From: Closterium sp. NIES-65
Lineage: Eukaryota; Streptophyta; Zygnematophyceae; Desmidiales; Closteriaceae
Direction: 5' to 3'
Assembly: GCA_948144175.1 (NCBI GenBank)
Contig: CANXME010002160.1
Span: 1,497,501-1,561,500 of the forward strand
Length of the DNA: 64,000 nucleotides
In this document: piece by piece, positions 12,177-23,084 of the stretch
How positions within the stretch are numbered: position 1 is the stretch's first letter
How the letters are laid out: every line of letters begins with the position of its first letter
Translations under genes and position numbers: made by a program
The notes under the pieces: model-generated
The model's database searches: none
What the model saw: the letters and a program-made list of their open reading frames with translations, nothing else
Told to the model about the DNA's origin: nothing

Positions 12177-12662
12177 TTGCTAAAGAAGGGCGTAGATATA
12201 ATTGCTCCTGTTTGGGACGAAATCTCTTCTGGCATGTATGCTATGCATAGTGCTGGTGCTAGTGCTCAGGGTGACAATTATTCTTGTATACCTAGATCTG
12301 CAAGTGTAGAGGGGGCTAGTGTAGGTGCTTGTGTGTCTTCTAGTAGAGGTGCAGTTCCAGCGAAGGCTTTGCTCACCTTCACATTGGACTCAGGCGCGTC
12401 TCGCTGCTTCTCCCACGACTGCACCACAGTCACACCGCTCACAACACCTGTCGTTGTTACTCTGGCTGACCCCTCCTCTAGCCCAGTCGTTGCACCCGGC
12501 TCCACTGTTCTCCCATGTCCGGCAGCCCCCTCTGGCTCCCTCACAGGTCTCCACCTCCCCTTGTTCGTTACGAGCTTGGTGAGTACCTCTGTCCTCGAGG
12601 ATATGTTGGTCACTACCACACTCCTGGGGGTGGGCTCGTGGGGATCTGTACGGAGTCAGTGA
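12177..12662 (+). pseudogene. Copia B protease region
   Basis: The 161-codon frame contains LLTFTLDSGASRCFSHD with the aspartic protease motif DSGA intact at 12387-12398, followed by SSPVVAPGSTVLPCPAAPSG and TGLHLPLF. The motif order matches copy D. The frame leaves homology after about 12600 because of an indel. Confidence 0.85.
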
Positions 12663-12769
12663 CTAGCGATCACCTCGTCACGTTCATTTTGAGGTTTGGG
12701 TCTGGTCTACACACACTACCCATTGAGTCTGCATAGGTGGCCGCGTCTGGTCAGGTAGCTGCATCTTGC

Positions 12770-14480
12770 TCTTGTCGGGTCCTCATGCACCCATCTCTCC
12801 TCTAGCACCACCGTCTTGGTTACCCCTCTAAGCAGCGTCTATGTTGCATGCACTTGCATCTCCTTGTCTTTGGCCTCTCGAGGTCCCTGGCCCCACTCCC
12901 GCCGTCGCGTGCGCCATAGTGCACTCCTTGCATCGAGGGGCGGCAGCGCGCCACTCCTCACTCCACCTCGATCCCTCCGACCACTGCTCCTCAGGAGACG
13001 CTACACATGGCCGTGTGGGGAACCTCCCTCGTCCCTGGGCCGCACTGGGAGCGCTACTTCTTGCTGGTCGTTGACGACTAAATTTCCTTAGAGCATAAGA
13101 GAGACGTCTGTGTTGTTTTAGTCCCTTAAATCCGCATTGTTCGTCGCTAGCTGAACACATATTTCCCATGGCCTCCCGATGCTCCATCCGCACACTGACC
13201 GTGTGGAGTGTTTTCCTCCCGTCTTCTTGAGGATTTTTGGCATAAGAAAGGCATCATGTACTCGTTCACGATTCTGGCCTCCCCAATGGAGAATAGGATT
13301 TTTTTGTGCCGCATAGGCTTGGCATGGAGGTTGCTCGCAACCCTGTGATCCATGCGGCTGCTCCCCATACGCCACGCATCAGCTCAACCTCGAGCCCCGT
13401 GTCTCCGAACCAGGGTCCTCACCTACACTGCGTTGGATGAAGGAGGTTGGCGATGGCGTCAGCGTTCTGGATCTGGGGTTCGCATGCGCTTGTCCGTGAT
13501 CCTACTGCGGCAAAGTTCTCTCCCCGCATCATTCGCCGCGTCTTCCTTGGCTTTCTTGATGACACGCTGCCTTGGCAGTTTTACCACACAGGCACACGCC
13601 GTGTCTTCTCCTCCTGTGACGTCACCTTTGACGAGTCAGTGTGCTAATACCGTCTCTTTCCCCACCATAGTTCCCGGTGCTCCCCCCCCCCCTCCCCCCC
13701 TCCCCCCCCTCCCCCTCTTCTTGGTTCCAGGTTACCCCCCAGTAGACCCCCTCCCCCCCCTGCGTCCTGCTTCATCAGGTGTGTCTCAGGTCACACCACC
13801 CCCCTTTGTTGAGTCTTTGAGGTCTCCTCAGACCCCTCTAGCTTGACTGAGGGAGGTGACCCTTCTGCTGATGACACGGCGGTTTCTCGTCGCTCACCGC
13901 GCTTGGAGACGCCTCTTGGTTTTCTATCTCGCCCGTCCTCGCCGCCTCTGCAACCTGTCGCTGTGAAGTCTGGTGCTGCTAAGGGTGGTGACGCAAGAGA
14001 CACTGGCTCTGGGGGTGCTGGTTCTGGTGGCGCTAGTTCTGGGGGTGCTGAGCGACTTAGTGGTGGTGGAGTCAAGGGTAATTCTGCTGGATGTTTTGTA
14101 GGTGCCTCTGCCGCAGCGCCCCTTGTATTGGGAGCAGCAGAAGTTGTCGCTCCTACTTCCTGTGTCCAATCCTGGAGGTTCTGGGGGTGCTGGAGCTGGA
14201 GGTGCTGGAGGCTCTGGTGCTGGAGTTTCTGGTACTAGAGGTGCTGGAGCTAGAGGTTCTGGAGCTAGAGGTTCTGGAGCTGTAGGTAATGTAGCTGGAG
14301 GTGCTAAAGGTTTTGGTGCTACAAATACTGGAGCTAGAGATACTAGATTTGGAGGTGCTGGAGGTTCTGGTGCTGGAGGTACTGCAGCTGTGGGTGCTTC
14401 GCAGCCACGGCAGCAGCGACCGTTTTTCTGCGAACAGCTGAAGTCATCGCTGCCACTACCTGGCTCGGTGATTCACTAGG
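12770..14480 (+). pseudogene. Copia B integrase remnants and Gly-rich spacer
   Basis: Integrase pieces are spread over three frames: a pre-integrase-like segment near 12790-12960, the 'HGRVG..LVVDD' equivalent near 13000-13080, and FLGFLDDTLPWQFYHTGTRRVFSSCDVTF at about 13535-13635. The last matches FLGFPPDPPGWQFYH of copy D. The spacer at 13980-14400 has GGT/GGA-coded Gly-Ala repeats. C homopolymers at 13680-13765 mark a Pro-rich stretch that is probably prone to slippage. Confidence 0.65.
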
Positions 14481-15171
14481 TTCTTTGTCTTCTGTATGCC
14501 TTGACAGACCAGTCTACCACTCGTAATACTTCACCTTGATTGTGTCCACCGCCCGACCAGTCCAAGACATAGTTACCCACTGCCCAACTCCCCATTGCCT
14601 GATCCTTCTCATTACCATGGGTTGACAGACTTTTTGACTGAGCATCGAGAGCATGCGTGTCGTCCTGCCTCAGCTTTTGCATGTACTCATCGTGCTCGTC
14701 GTGTTCGTTCTCCACCTGTCCCCAACACTCACACCATGGCACTTCGTCATTCCTCCGCTGCACAACATCCTATCCTACCATCTCCTCCAGCGTCTCCTCC
14801 TGATGTTCCTAACCCTGTGTCTGACCTTGCTCATTGCTACCACACTTAATGTCTGGCCACACTTGTCACTGACCCTACCTTTAAGTCTGCTGCTATGTCT
14901 ACCTTAGTTACTAAGCTCGTTGACTTTGCTACTGCGTGTCATCTTGGCTACCTTGCAAGTCTTGTTTATGACTCTCACTCTGCATGTCCTCCATCCTCTG
15001 GGGGTGAGCTTTCCCTTGGCTGTGACGTCCTTGAGGACAGATAGTTTGAGCTAGAGTGCCTCGCTGCTGCTGTACCTCATCTTGCTGCCATGCTGCTTGC
15101 CTCTAATGGAGACCCCGCGCTCCTACGCAGAGGTGAACACGGGTCACTACTCCTCTCAGTAGTAGACAACA

Positions 15172-15915
15172 ATGGGCGCAAAGATGGCATCCTGGAAGTC
15201 CACAAGCACCTACATCGATGCAGTTTCCCAACTTGGGTCGAACATAGTCAACGGCATATGGATTTTTAGGGTGAAGCAGTCGCCTGGTTCCCTGCATGTC
15301 TTCAAGTTGCGTTATGTTGCACGGGGCTTCAGGGGTCAAGAGGTTGCCTTCTTCCAGACCTTCTCCCCCACCTTGAGAATGGCCACTCTTCAAGTGTTAC
15401 TGCACATTGCAGCACAGCGTGACTACGAGCTACACTATCTCGACAACTCCACAGCTTTCATACAGGGCAGCATCCACGAGGAGATCTGGCTGCACCGTCC
15501 ACTTGGCTTTAGTAGGTCATTTCCTGAGCACACCCAGTGGAGGCTCCAACTGCTAGTCTACAGTCTTAGTTAGGCGCCCCGCAAGTGGCACGACACATTG
15601 AGGAAGACACTTGCAGCTCTTGGCTTTGCTCCTTCAACTGCCAACCAATCGCTGTTTTTATGCACCGAATCTACTCTGCCGCCATTCTACATCCTTGTGT
15701 ACGTTGATGATTTGGCCTTTGCTACTGCTGATAGTGAGGCACTGGCCTTTGTGAAGGTAGCACTGCAGAAGAGACGCACCTGCACTGACCTGGGTGAGTT
15801 GCGGAGCAATCTTGACTTGCAGATCACTCGAGACAGAGCAGCGCGCGCCATCACTCTGACTCAGTCACACATGGTGCAGCAGGTCCTTCAGCGGTTCCGC
15901 TTTCTCTGCCTATGA
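15172..15915 (+). pseudogene. Copia B reverse transcriptase
   Basis: Blocks in order are KSTSTYIDAVSQLGSNIVNG, FRVKQSPGSLHVFKLRYVARGF, FFQTFSPTLRMATLQVLL, LDNSTAFIQGSIHEEIWL and, after a TAG at 15571-15573, LAALGFAPSTANQSLFL and YVDDLAFATADSEALAF. The catalytic YVDD is intact (15700-15711). The TAG sits where copy A has Gln (GLRQAP). A frameshift near 15900 separates the C-terminal LVGCLMYMMTCTRPDLSYPL block (about 15980-16040). Confidence 0.85.
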
Positions 15916-16149
15916 GTGACTCGATGTCACCTCCACCTTCGGACGATTCAGTAGAGCCGGCTGGTCCATATCGAGAACTCGTGGGCTGCCTCATGTACAT
16001 GATGACGTGCACTCGGCCTGACCTCTCGTACCCTCTCAGCATCTTGGCACGCTACGTTGCGCCTAGAAGACACTGCCATGAGTACTTTTGGACTGCTACA
16101 ATGTTATTGCGTTACTTGTGCAGTAAATCAGGCATGGGGCTTGTGCTTG

Positions 16150-16615
16150 AAGGGCGGGGCCCATTTGTGTTCACGGTCATCACAGGGTTACACTTTTATT
16201 CTTGGATCTGAGGTTCTCTCTCGTGGAGGTCCACTCGCCCGTCTTCTGTGCTTAGCTCCACCGGTGAGGCCGAGATCTACGCTGGGGCTATGGCTGTGTA
16301 GGAGTTATGCTTTCTGACCTACATGCTGACAGACTTGAGTGAACAACCTCATTCTCCTCCAATTCTGAACGTCAACAACAAGGCCATAATTGCCTTGTGT
16401 CGAGAGCAGAGAATGGAGCACAGAACAAGGCGCATTGCTCTTCGCTGCTTTCTCGCAAGAGAGTAACAACAACGTGGTCAGCTTCGTATTGCTTATGTGG
16501 CCTTTCAAGCTAACACTGCTAATATTTTCACCAATGCTCTAGGGCCTGGTGATCATCAACGTTTCTGCACTGCTCTAGGTCTTGTGACTACCCTGCCTCA
16601 CTTGCTTGTCTCTTG
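16150..16615 (+). pseudogene. Copia B RNase H
   Basis: Partial matches to the copy D RNase H include AEIYAGAMAV near 16270, NKAIIALCREQRMEHRTRRIALRCF near 16380-16450 and [20 protein letters not shown] near 16512-16570. Several stops and frame changes break it. It ends with TGA near 16615, as in copy D, followed by the 3' UTR. Confidence 0.75.
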
Positions 16616-16915
16616 AATTTGCCTTCTGTTTGATATATGTATATATATATATTCATACTTACTTGTGTAACTAATAGATTGTGATCATTGTACTACTCGT
16701 GCTCTTATAATACTGTAGGTGAGCTGGCCTTGTGGCCTCTTGCTTGTGCTTGGACTCTGTGGTGATCTTGAGATTCACCCTGAGCTTTGTTTTTTTTTTC
16801 TTCTCTTGACTTGTCTTTTGACGTGTTCTTACTATCCCCCTTTTCACCTTTGGGGTGTGTCAAAACTATTTGTTCATAAATTGTTGGGCTATAGTGGGGC
16901 TAGCCTTAGAGGGTA

Positions 16916-17490
16916 CCTTAATACCCCAAACATAAGACCCCCTCTAGTTGTAGATCCTCGGGTCTATAATATAGAGGGGGGTATGCTAAATAGGTTGTTT
17001 TTAGCTATTCCCCCTTTTTGGGGGGCTAATATTATAAGACCCCCCTCCACCTAAAGACTGGGTCATTTGATAGGCAAGGAATGAAATTCTGATAGTTTTT
17101 CTACCATTTTCCACACCAAGTCTCATATCATGCTGGAGGTATAAATAGCCAGTCACAAAAGCACGTCTACTCGCAATCCTGTCCAGCAACCTATTCCCCT
17201 TCACATCAGCCATCTGCCCACCTCTCGTGATGTGGTAACCACGTTTTAGGACCAATGGGAATAGGCATCCAGCGTCATTTCTAGGTGGCGAACCTTAGCT
17301 GGTCGTGTAGTTTATTCCGCGAATGTTCTTTGAATGCTAAAAACGGAGTGCATACTGTTTATATGTCTAGCTTCCAAATCACATAGAATATTTATGACCT
17401 TATGATAAGACCCGGGTCTTAAAATATGTAGCCAACTGTTAAGACCTCCCACCATTTTTGGGGTGGGATTCTTTTCATTCCTATGGGTAT
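16916..17490. repeat. Probable insertion inside the copy B 3' LTR, with clustered inverted and direct repeats
   Basis: LTR homology to copy D stops after ggctatagtgggg (about 16905) and resumes near 17495. Between them lie 'ataagacccccctc'-type motifs (about 16933 and 17033), a 'tataatatagagggggg' block (about 16967) and 'ccccctttttgggggg' (about 17011), which can pair with itself. Near the right end are 'aagacccgggtctt' (17407-17420), a perfect palindrome, and 'cccaccatttttggggtggg'. No clear target duplication was found, so the limits are uncertain. Confidence 0.4.
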
Positions 17491-17537
17491 TTTATCCGGG
17501 GTATTACGTACATATTTCTAGGTTTCATACTTGTACC

Positions 17538-18227
17538 TAGGGCCCTGGATATCAGACTTTTTACTCTGATTCAAAGTTTGTTCATATATTTTTTTTTGTA
17601 CCTAGGCTGAACTGAAATGTTTTTGTTTTTTTTGTACCTATTATAATATTTCAGAGTTCTTTTTCACGACTTGGCTGAATTTTCAGCCTAATTGTATGAG
17701 TGTAGGCTGAGCCCTCAGCCTTGTATCGGGGGTGCACACTGAATCCGACAATACACGGATTTCCGCCAGCCTGTAGGATGACTGGTAACACTGTCAATCA
17801 TGGGTGGGAAATCAAGTTTTCCCCCGCGAGGCCACGCACTGTCGCGTTGGTACAGCAAAGCGGCCAATCAGGGTTGCGCAGCAGGCAGCGTTGGCAAGAA
17901 TCGTTGTTAACGCATGGCTCTCAGCACGCTACAACCGCTCTGCTGCAAGAAACAGGGAGCCTTCAAGGGCTCGGAAGGAGGTTGTAGAGGTTGAGCATGC
18001 TCTTGTAGAGGTTCAGACTCTGACTCAGATATGTGACATGATCTATTGTGTTTTATGAAAATGCATGATCAACTTAAGTTTTACAGCTAACGCTGAAAGT
18101 TCAGCCTAAAAAACTTCGAGTTGTCTGATTTTTTTGCCTAAGATATTGGGGCCACGCTGACCCACAGAATACTAACAGGGGTGCACACTGATCGATCAGC
18201 GTGCCTCAAAACAAATCTAGGGGCTTG
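17538..18227. mobile_element. Short hAT-type non-autonomous element, copy 1 (old)
   Basis: The left end is tagggccctggatat. The right end, aatctaggggcttg, gives an imperfect inverted match (caagcccctagatt). The two ends share overall layout with the element at 21668-22746: poly-T tracts, repeated GGCTGA/TCAGCC motifs, 'gggggtgcacactgaatcc' and 'ggatttccgccagcctg'. The flanking 8-mers cttgtacc and cttctttg match only partly, as expected for an old insertion. It sits in the copy B 3' LTR, whose sequence continues on both sides. No transposase is encoded. Confidence 0.65.
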
Positions 18228-18639
18228 CTTCTTTGTCAATCGTATCTCTCGTTTCTTGACACTTCTGGCATAGCTAGAATCGTAACACTCTGTGATGGCT
18301 CCAGCGCGTCGATGTGGGTGTTAAGCTACTCGATGAGCTCTGGATCCACAGATGTTACTCCATAGAAGACATTTATGGGAGAACTGGCTGGATTTTCTCA
18401 AGTTTTCACCGCAAACAGCGCCTTACTAAAAAAAACAATAACAAAACAAAACAAACAAATTATACTAAAGTTCCAGGCCCTCAAATTAGTTTCAAGGCAT
18501 GCTGATGAATCAATGTGCCCTTCCCAAAGTTGTGTCCAAATCAACGTTGGGGGTTAGATTTATGCAGATTTTGTCATTGTAAAATTTCAAGGCAAACTGA
18601 CTTATCAGTGCAAAATTTATTATTACACAGGTAACGGTG

Positions 18640-18720
18640 CCACTTTAGCTCTCTAAGGTTTTGCCTTGTAACCGAGAAGGTTTCAGGTTTGATTCTCGTC
18701 TACGGGAGCAATGTGAGCAT
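18640..18720 (+). repeat. tRNA-like (SINE-like) segment 1
   Basis: The stretch reads like a decayed tRNA gene: an A-box-like TTAGCTCTCTAAG, a putative anticodon arm and a B-box-like GGTTTGATTCTCG, followed by gggagca. A similar segment lies at 20890-20972. There is no CCA-proximal acceptor stem that pairs well, so it is more likely a tRNA-derived SINE piece than a working tRNA gene. Confidence 0.4.
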
Positions 18721-18814
18721 GTGCCGAGCAAGATTACAGCTCGAGAAATTCTTTTTACTGGAAACTTGGGACAGACGCCCAATGTACACGCAAACCCTAT
18801 CGTGTCTGAATCAG

Positions 18815-20466
18815 TGTAACTCGTTTGTTAGCCACGGTTGTCACTGACCCTTCGTTTGAGTCCACTGCTGCGTCTGCCTTAGTTGCTGAGTTTTTTGGGT
18901 TGGATGCTGCTTGTCGTCTCGACTACGCCGTTAGTCTTGTTGTTGAGTCTGAGTTTGTCTGTCCTCCGTCCCTCAGGGGTGAGTGTGCTCTTGGCACGGA
19001 CGTCCTTGAGGAAAGGCAGGAGGACTTTGCAGCTGCTGTACCTCATCTCGTGGCCATGCTGCTTGTAACTGAGGGAGACCTGGATGCACTAGACATGCCG
19101 ACCTCGCGCTCTTACGCAGAGGCGATTGTGGATCCCTACTCCTCTTAGTGGCAGACAGCCATGGACGCAGAGATGGCATTCTGGAAGTCCACAGGCACTT
19201 GTTGACGCCGTTCCCCCTTCTGGGGCGAACATAGTTGATGGCATGTGGATTTTAAGGGTGAAGCGGCCGCCAAGTTCTCCGCCTATCTTGAAGGCTCGTT
19301 ACGTTGCACGAGGCTTCAGTCAGCAGCAGTGAGATGACTTCTTCCAGAACTTCTCCCCTACCCCAAAGATGACCACTCTTCGAGTGCTGCTGCACGTTGC
19401 CACTCAGCGTGACTACGAGCTTCACTCTCTTGACTTCAGCACAGCTTTCTTATAAAGTAGCCTGCACGAGGAGATCTGGCTGTGCCGTCCACTTGGCTTC
19501 ACTGGGCCGTTTCCTGCACGTTCCCAGTAGAGCCTCTAACGGCCAGTCTACGGTCTCCGCCAGGTGCCTCGTGAGTGGCATGACACACTGAGGACGACAC
19601 TTTCGGCTCTTGGGTTTGCTCCTTCTACTGCAGACCTGTCGCTGTTTCTCTGCATCAACACTTCGCTGCCGTCGTTTCACATACTCGTGTACGTCGACGA
19701 CTTGGTCTTTGCCACTGCTGACACTGAGGCACTCGCCCTTGTGAAGTTGGAGCTCCAGAAGAGACACACGTGCACAGATGTGGGTGCGCTACGCAGCTAC
19801 CTTGGCTTGCAAATCACCCGGGACAGAGCACGGCACACCATCACCTGAACTTAGTCACACATGGTGCAGCAGATCCTTCAGCGCTTCGGCTTCACTTGGT
19901 CCTCGCCACAGTCCACTCCTCTGCCTAACGGTCACTAACTCTTAGCTCCAACTTCGGACGAGTCTGTAGAGCCGAGTGGCCTATATCCAGAGCTTGTGGG
20001 CTACCTTATGTACCTGATGTCCTGCACTCGACCTGACATTGCCTACCCTCTTAGCATCCTGACACGCTATGTTGCGCCCGGGAGACACCGACGAGATCAC
20101 TGGGAGGCCGCTAAGAGGGTGTTGCACTACTTGTGCAGTACATCGGGCATGGGGCTCAAGCTTGGAGGACGAAGTCGAGTTGTCCTCACTGGACACTCTG
20201 ACGCATCTTCTGGTTGACGACATGGCTACGCAGCGGTCGTCACAGGGTTGCACGTTCACCCTTGGCTCCGGCTCTGTTTCTTGGCGGTCTCCCGCTCGTC
20301 TTCTATTCTCAGCTCCCGTTGTGCGGCTGAGATCTACACATGGGCCATGGCTGCACAGGAATTAAGCTCGCTCACCTACCTGCTGATCGACTTGGGAGAG
20401 TGGCCTCGTTCTCCTCCAGTTCTGTACGTGAACAACAAGGCCGCTATTTCGCACGCCAAGTGGTAA
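18815..20466 (+). mobile_element. Ty1/copia copy C: fragment with reverse transcriptase and partial RNase H
   Basis: Homology begins at LATVVTDPSFESTAASALVAE (18825) and continues through SYAEAIVDPYSS. A TAG near 19146 replaces the Trp-equivalent position. It then reads FLRVKRPP-like sequence, RYVARGFSQQQ (TGA at about 19330), GLRQVPREWHDTL and YVDDLVFATADTEAL. It then passes TGA 19846-19848 and TAG 19852-19854, LVGYLMYLMSCTRPDIAYPL, and AEIYTWAMAAQELSSLTYLL, and stops after VNNKAAISHAKW (20466). The YVDD motif is intact (19690-19701). Both ends are missing and no LTR was seen. Confidence 0.85.
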
Positions 20467-20704
20467 TAACCTAAGAGATATGACAAGCATAGCTTAAGCA
20501 GAGAGGGGAAGGGATCTATGTGACGGAGCCAGGTGCTGATCAGGAGTGAGAGTATCATAGCTAGAGCAAGGCAGAGGGCAGGCAGACATATGACAGAGGA
20601 GGGTACAGAGACGTGGCAGGAAAGGTGTGGCAGGAAGGAGAGCAAGAGAAGCGGGTAGTAAGGCAGAAGGAGCGAGCTAGCAGAGCAAGAGCCTAGGGAG
20701 GGAG

Positions 20705-21206
20705 CAGGGCTTTAGATTCGTTTTGGGCCACCCTTAGTAATCAGGGTTCTAGGTATAGTCAACCCTGATGCGTAGGGTAAGTTTTTTGTTTCCCTGATAA
20801 ATTCAGGGCAAAAAAACTGTTAGTCTGTTTGGCCAGGGTAATTTTTCAAAATCATGTCTATCAATGAAAACAAAGTAGTTATCTTCGACAATTGGTGGTT
20901 CAGCTGGTTCGATTACGCATCAGATTTGAAAGGTCGCATGTTTGAGTCTCGCTATTGGGAGCATTTTGCCGGGGCCTGTGTAGTGTTTCATCTCGCTACG
21001 GAGCATTCAGTATCAGTATAGTGGGATCGCAGACTATACAGTCAGAGTAATGTGTTCCTTACGCTGTTTTTCCGAAGGGTATTAAAAACCATACGCTTTC
21101 TGGCCTAGGGTAAAAAATCCAGTACCCTGCCTGTGAAAGGGTGACTGAAAAAAACGGCCGCCAGTCAGCACAAAAAGAGTATTTTACCCTGATAACGAGA
21201 GGCCTG
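20705..21206. mobile_element. Short hAT-type non-autonomous element, copy 3, exact 8-bp target duplication
   Basis: The ends are cagggctttagattcg (left) and ...ggcctg (right, reverse complement caggcc). The element is 502 bp and is flanked by ggagggag at 20697-20704 and again at 21207-21214, an exact 8-bp target duplication. CAGGG-type ends and 8-bp duplications are hallmarks of hAT elements. The left end 'tagattcgttttg' also matches the right end of the 21668-22746 element in reverse. It carries no open frame and contains the tRNA-like segment at 20890-20972. Confidence 0.8.
20890..20972 (+). repeat. tRNA-like (SINE-like) segment 2 inside a hAT-type element
   Basis: The A-box-like TGGTTCAGCTGG and B-box-like GCATGTTTGAGTCTCGC are spaced as in tRNA genes, and the middle ACGCATCAGATTTGAAAGGT resembles an anticodon/variable region. 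It is followed by gggagcattttgcc, similar to the gggagcaatgtg after the segment at 18640. It could supply internal RNA polymerase III promoter elements. A functional tRNA is unlikely because the acceptor stem is not evident. Confidence 0.5.
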
Positions 21207-21284
21207 GGAGGGAGGGAAGGATCCAACAATCAGTCGAATTTTTCAGGGGCCTCAAAATCCTAGCGAGGACCCTGACTGTACCGG

Positions 21285-21520
21285 TAATTAATGCTGGTGC
21301 TTCAGCTGAAGGTGGCAGTGCAGTTGATGCTGGTGCTTCAGTTGGTGCCGGTGCTCCAGCCAATGCTGGTGCTTGGGTGCTGACACTGGCATGAGAGAAT
21401 ACATATTGATTGGACAGAGTTGAGTTGAGTCGTACTCTGCTGCAAGGCATACCTATCTTGCCATCCAACTTTTATCCAAGGCTTGCCGGAGTTGGTGTGG
21501 CATTGCTTTTGTGCGTGTGT
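21285..21520 (-). pseudogene. Duplicate of a receptor-like linker exon (Ala/Pro/Thr-rich)
   Basis: On the minus strand this reads an Ala/Pro/Thr-rich segment, for example APTEAPASTALPPSAEAPA. The DNA is similar to 23085-23245 over about 230 bp, including the shared 'gagttggtgtggcat' and 'gcagttgatgct.gtgcttcag' strings. It is probably a duplicated piece of the LRR-type gene represented at 23.1-23.95 kb. The function is only inferred from the neighbour. Confidence 0.4.
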
Positions 21521-21667
21521 GTGCGTAGTCAGTGCAGGAGCCTTTGTAAGGATTCGTAGAAAGCCCCCCGATTCCATGCAAGGGGATAACGATAACATTC
21601 CTTCCAGAGATTGTAACCAACCATGACCATAAAAAGTTGCCAGAAAACATCATGGATAAGTATTGAC

Positions 21668-22746
21668 AAGGGCCCTAGATATTAAATTTTGGAGTCTGAT
21701 TCAGAGTCCGTTCAGACTTTTTTTTTTACCTAGTCTGAACTCCAAGAATTTTTTTATGCACCCTGCCTGTCTGTTTTTTCAGAGTTTTTTTAACTGACTT
21801 GTCTGAAATTTCAGCGTAGTCATAGTAGTGTAGGCTGAGCCTCAGACTTGTTTCGGGGGTCCACTCTGAAACCGGTTATACAGGGGTTTCCGCCAGCCTG
21901 AATGAAAGGTTATTGAAACGAAACTTCCTCGAAACTTCTTTTTAATACACCCACGTGTGCACGGGCCAGCACTAAAGATTTCCTCCGGATAAAACTGTTC
22001 GAGTAGGGGCACCAGAATACACTACTTTGTCGACGCTATCACGAGTGTCGAATTCATTGGGGGCTTATAGCAACCCTTAAATTATGAAACTAGATAGCCA
22101 ATCGCACATGGCCAAAACGATTTTAGCGACTCGCACATGGTGAAAAGCGAATTGGTGCAAACGAAAGCCTTGTCACATATGTGTCTCGTACTTCAGCAGA
22201 ACCGCACATCATTTCCCCTTGCCAAACCGAGTATAAATTTCGAAGCTGCAACTTTAGGAGAAAATATTCCACGCACATACGGTGTACACAGTTGAAAACT
22301 CTTGCTGCTGCCAGCGCGCCCAGCACAGAAAAGTGCCGAGCGATACCGGGCCTGCTGCCAAGTCAGTTGATTGTGAGCTTTGCCACACTTGGCACTTGCA
22401 CGAGGCCATTGTCTGAGGGTTTTGAGTTGATCACGCACTGTTACCCACACCTCGACCCTGACTGCTCAGTGTTCCTAACTCTTGAAAAATGGCCAATGAG
22501 AGTGCCCCATTTCTGGCCGCACATTTGCGTTGGTATGCTGTAATCAGCTTCAATGCTATTATAACTAAGCTGTTATGAAACTGCATGAACATCTTAAATT
22601 TTGAAGTAACTCTGACAGTTCAGACAAAAAAAATTGTGCTTGTCTGAATTTTCAGACTAAAAAAAAAAGGTTACTCTGACGGCCAGACTAGGAAGAGGGG
22701 TGTACTCTGAGGTGTCAGACTACCTCAAAACGAATCTAGGGGCCTG
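21668..22746. mobile_element. Short hAT-type non-autonomous element, copy 2, exact 8-bp target duplication
   Basis: The element is 1079 bp and is flanked by gtattgac at 21660-21667 and again at 22747-22754. The left end is aagggccctagatat and the right end aatctaggggcctg, which pair imperfectly as inverted ends. Near both ends are many copies of GTCTGA/TCAGAC in both orientations and poly-T or poly-A tracts, probably subterminal transposase-binding motifs. A 120-codon open frame on the plus strand (22181-22543) has no recognisable domain. It is related to copy 1 at 17538-18227 by overall layout. Confidence 0.85.
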
Positions 22747-23084
22747 GTATTGACCCTGCATGTGTACACAACTGACACTGGCTTGAAAGGTAGCCACAAA
22801 ACATGTCTATTATTGACTACAGCAATCATTCAACACTATGTGAAAGCTATAACACACATAGTTCAAGAAGAAAAACTCTGGCATGCTAGTTCAAACTTGT
22901 GTCCCATTACACAAAGTCATCTGCCCACAACAATCCATACGAAACCAAGATGTGAAAACTCTACTACACTTCACATCCCAGATATCAGGAGCGAGAGGGT
23001 GGCAACAGCAGCAGCACCAGAAAGGTTGATGGCAGCAACAATAAACGTGCAAGGGGCACATGCCGATGGCGAACTACGTGGTAA

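Larger units (their letters stand above)
11990..18261 (+). mobile_element. Ty1/copia retrotransposon copy B, 5'-truncated, 3' LTR interrupted
   Basis: The copy starts at the gag knuckle region (about 11995) and runs through protease (12.39 kb), integrase remnants (12.8-13.6 kb), a Gly-rich spacer (13.98-14.40 kb), reverse transcriptase (15.1-15.9 kb) and RNase H (16.15-16.61 kb). A 3' UTR (16.62-16.86 kb) matches that of copy D in order (TATATA tract, 'gagctggccttgtggcctc', 'attcaccctgagctt'). A 3' LTR starts at about 16860 with tgtc and ggctatagtgggg. The LTR resumes near 17495 with 'tttctagg..cttgtacc' and ends near 18261. The intervening sequence is read as two nested insertions. No 5' LTR is present. 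Confidence 0.8.

Noticed and set aside
16719-17255. Frames of 84-111 codons in the 3' region of copia B
   Set aside because: They cover the 3' UTR, LTR and an inserted repeat block, whose homologous part in copia D is not coding.
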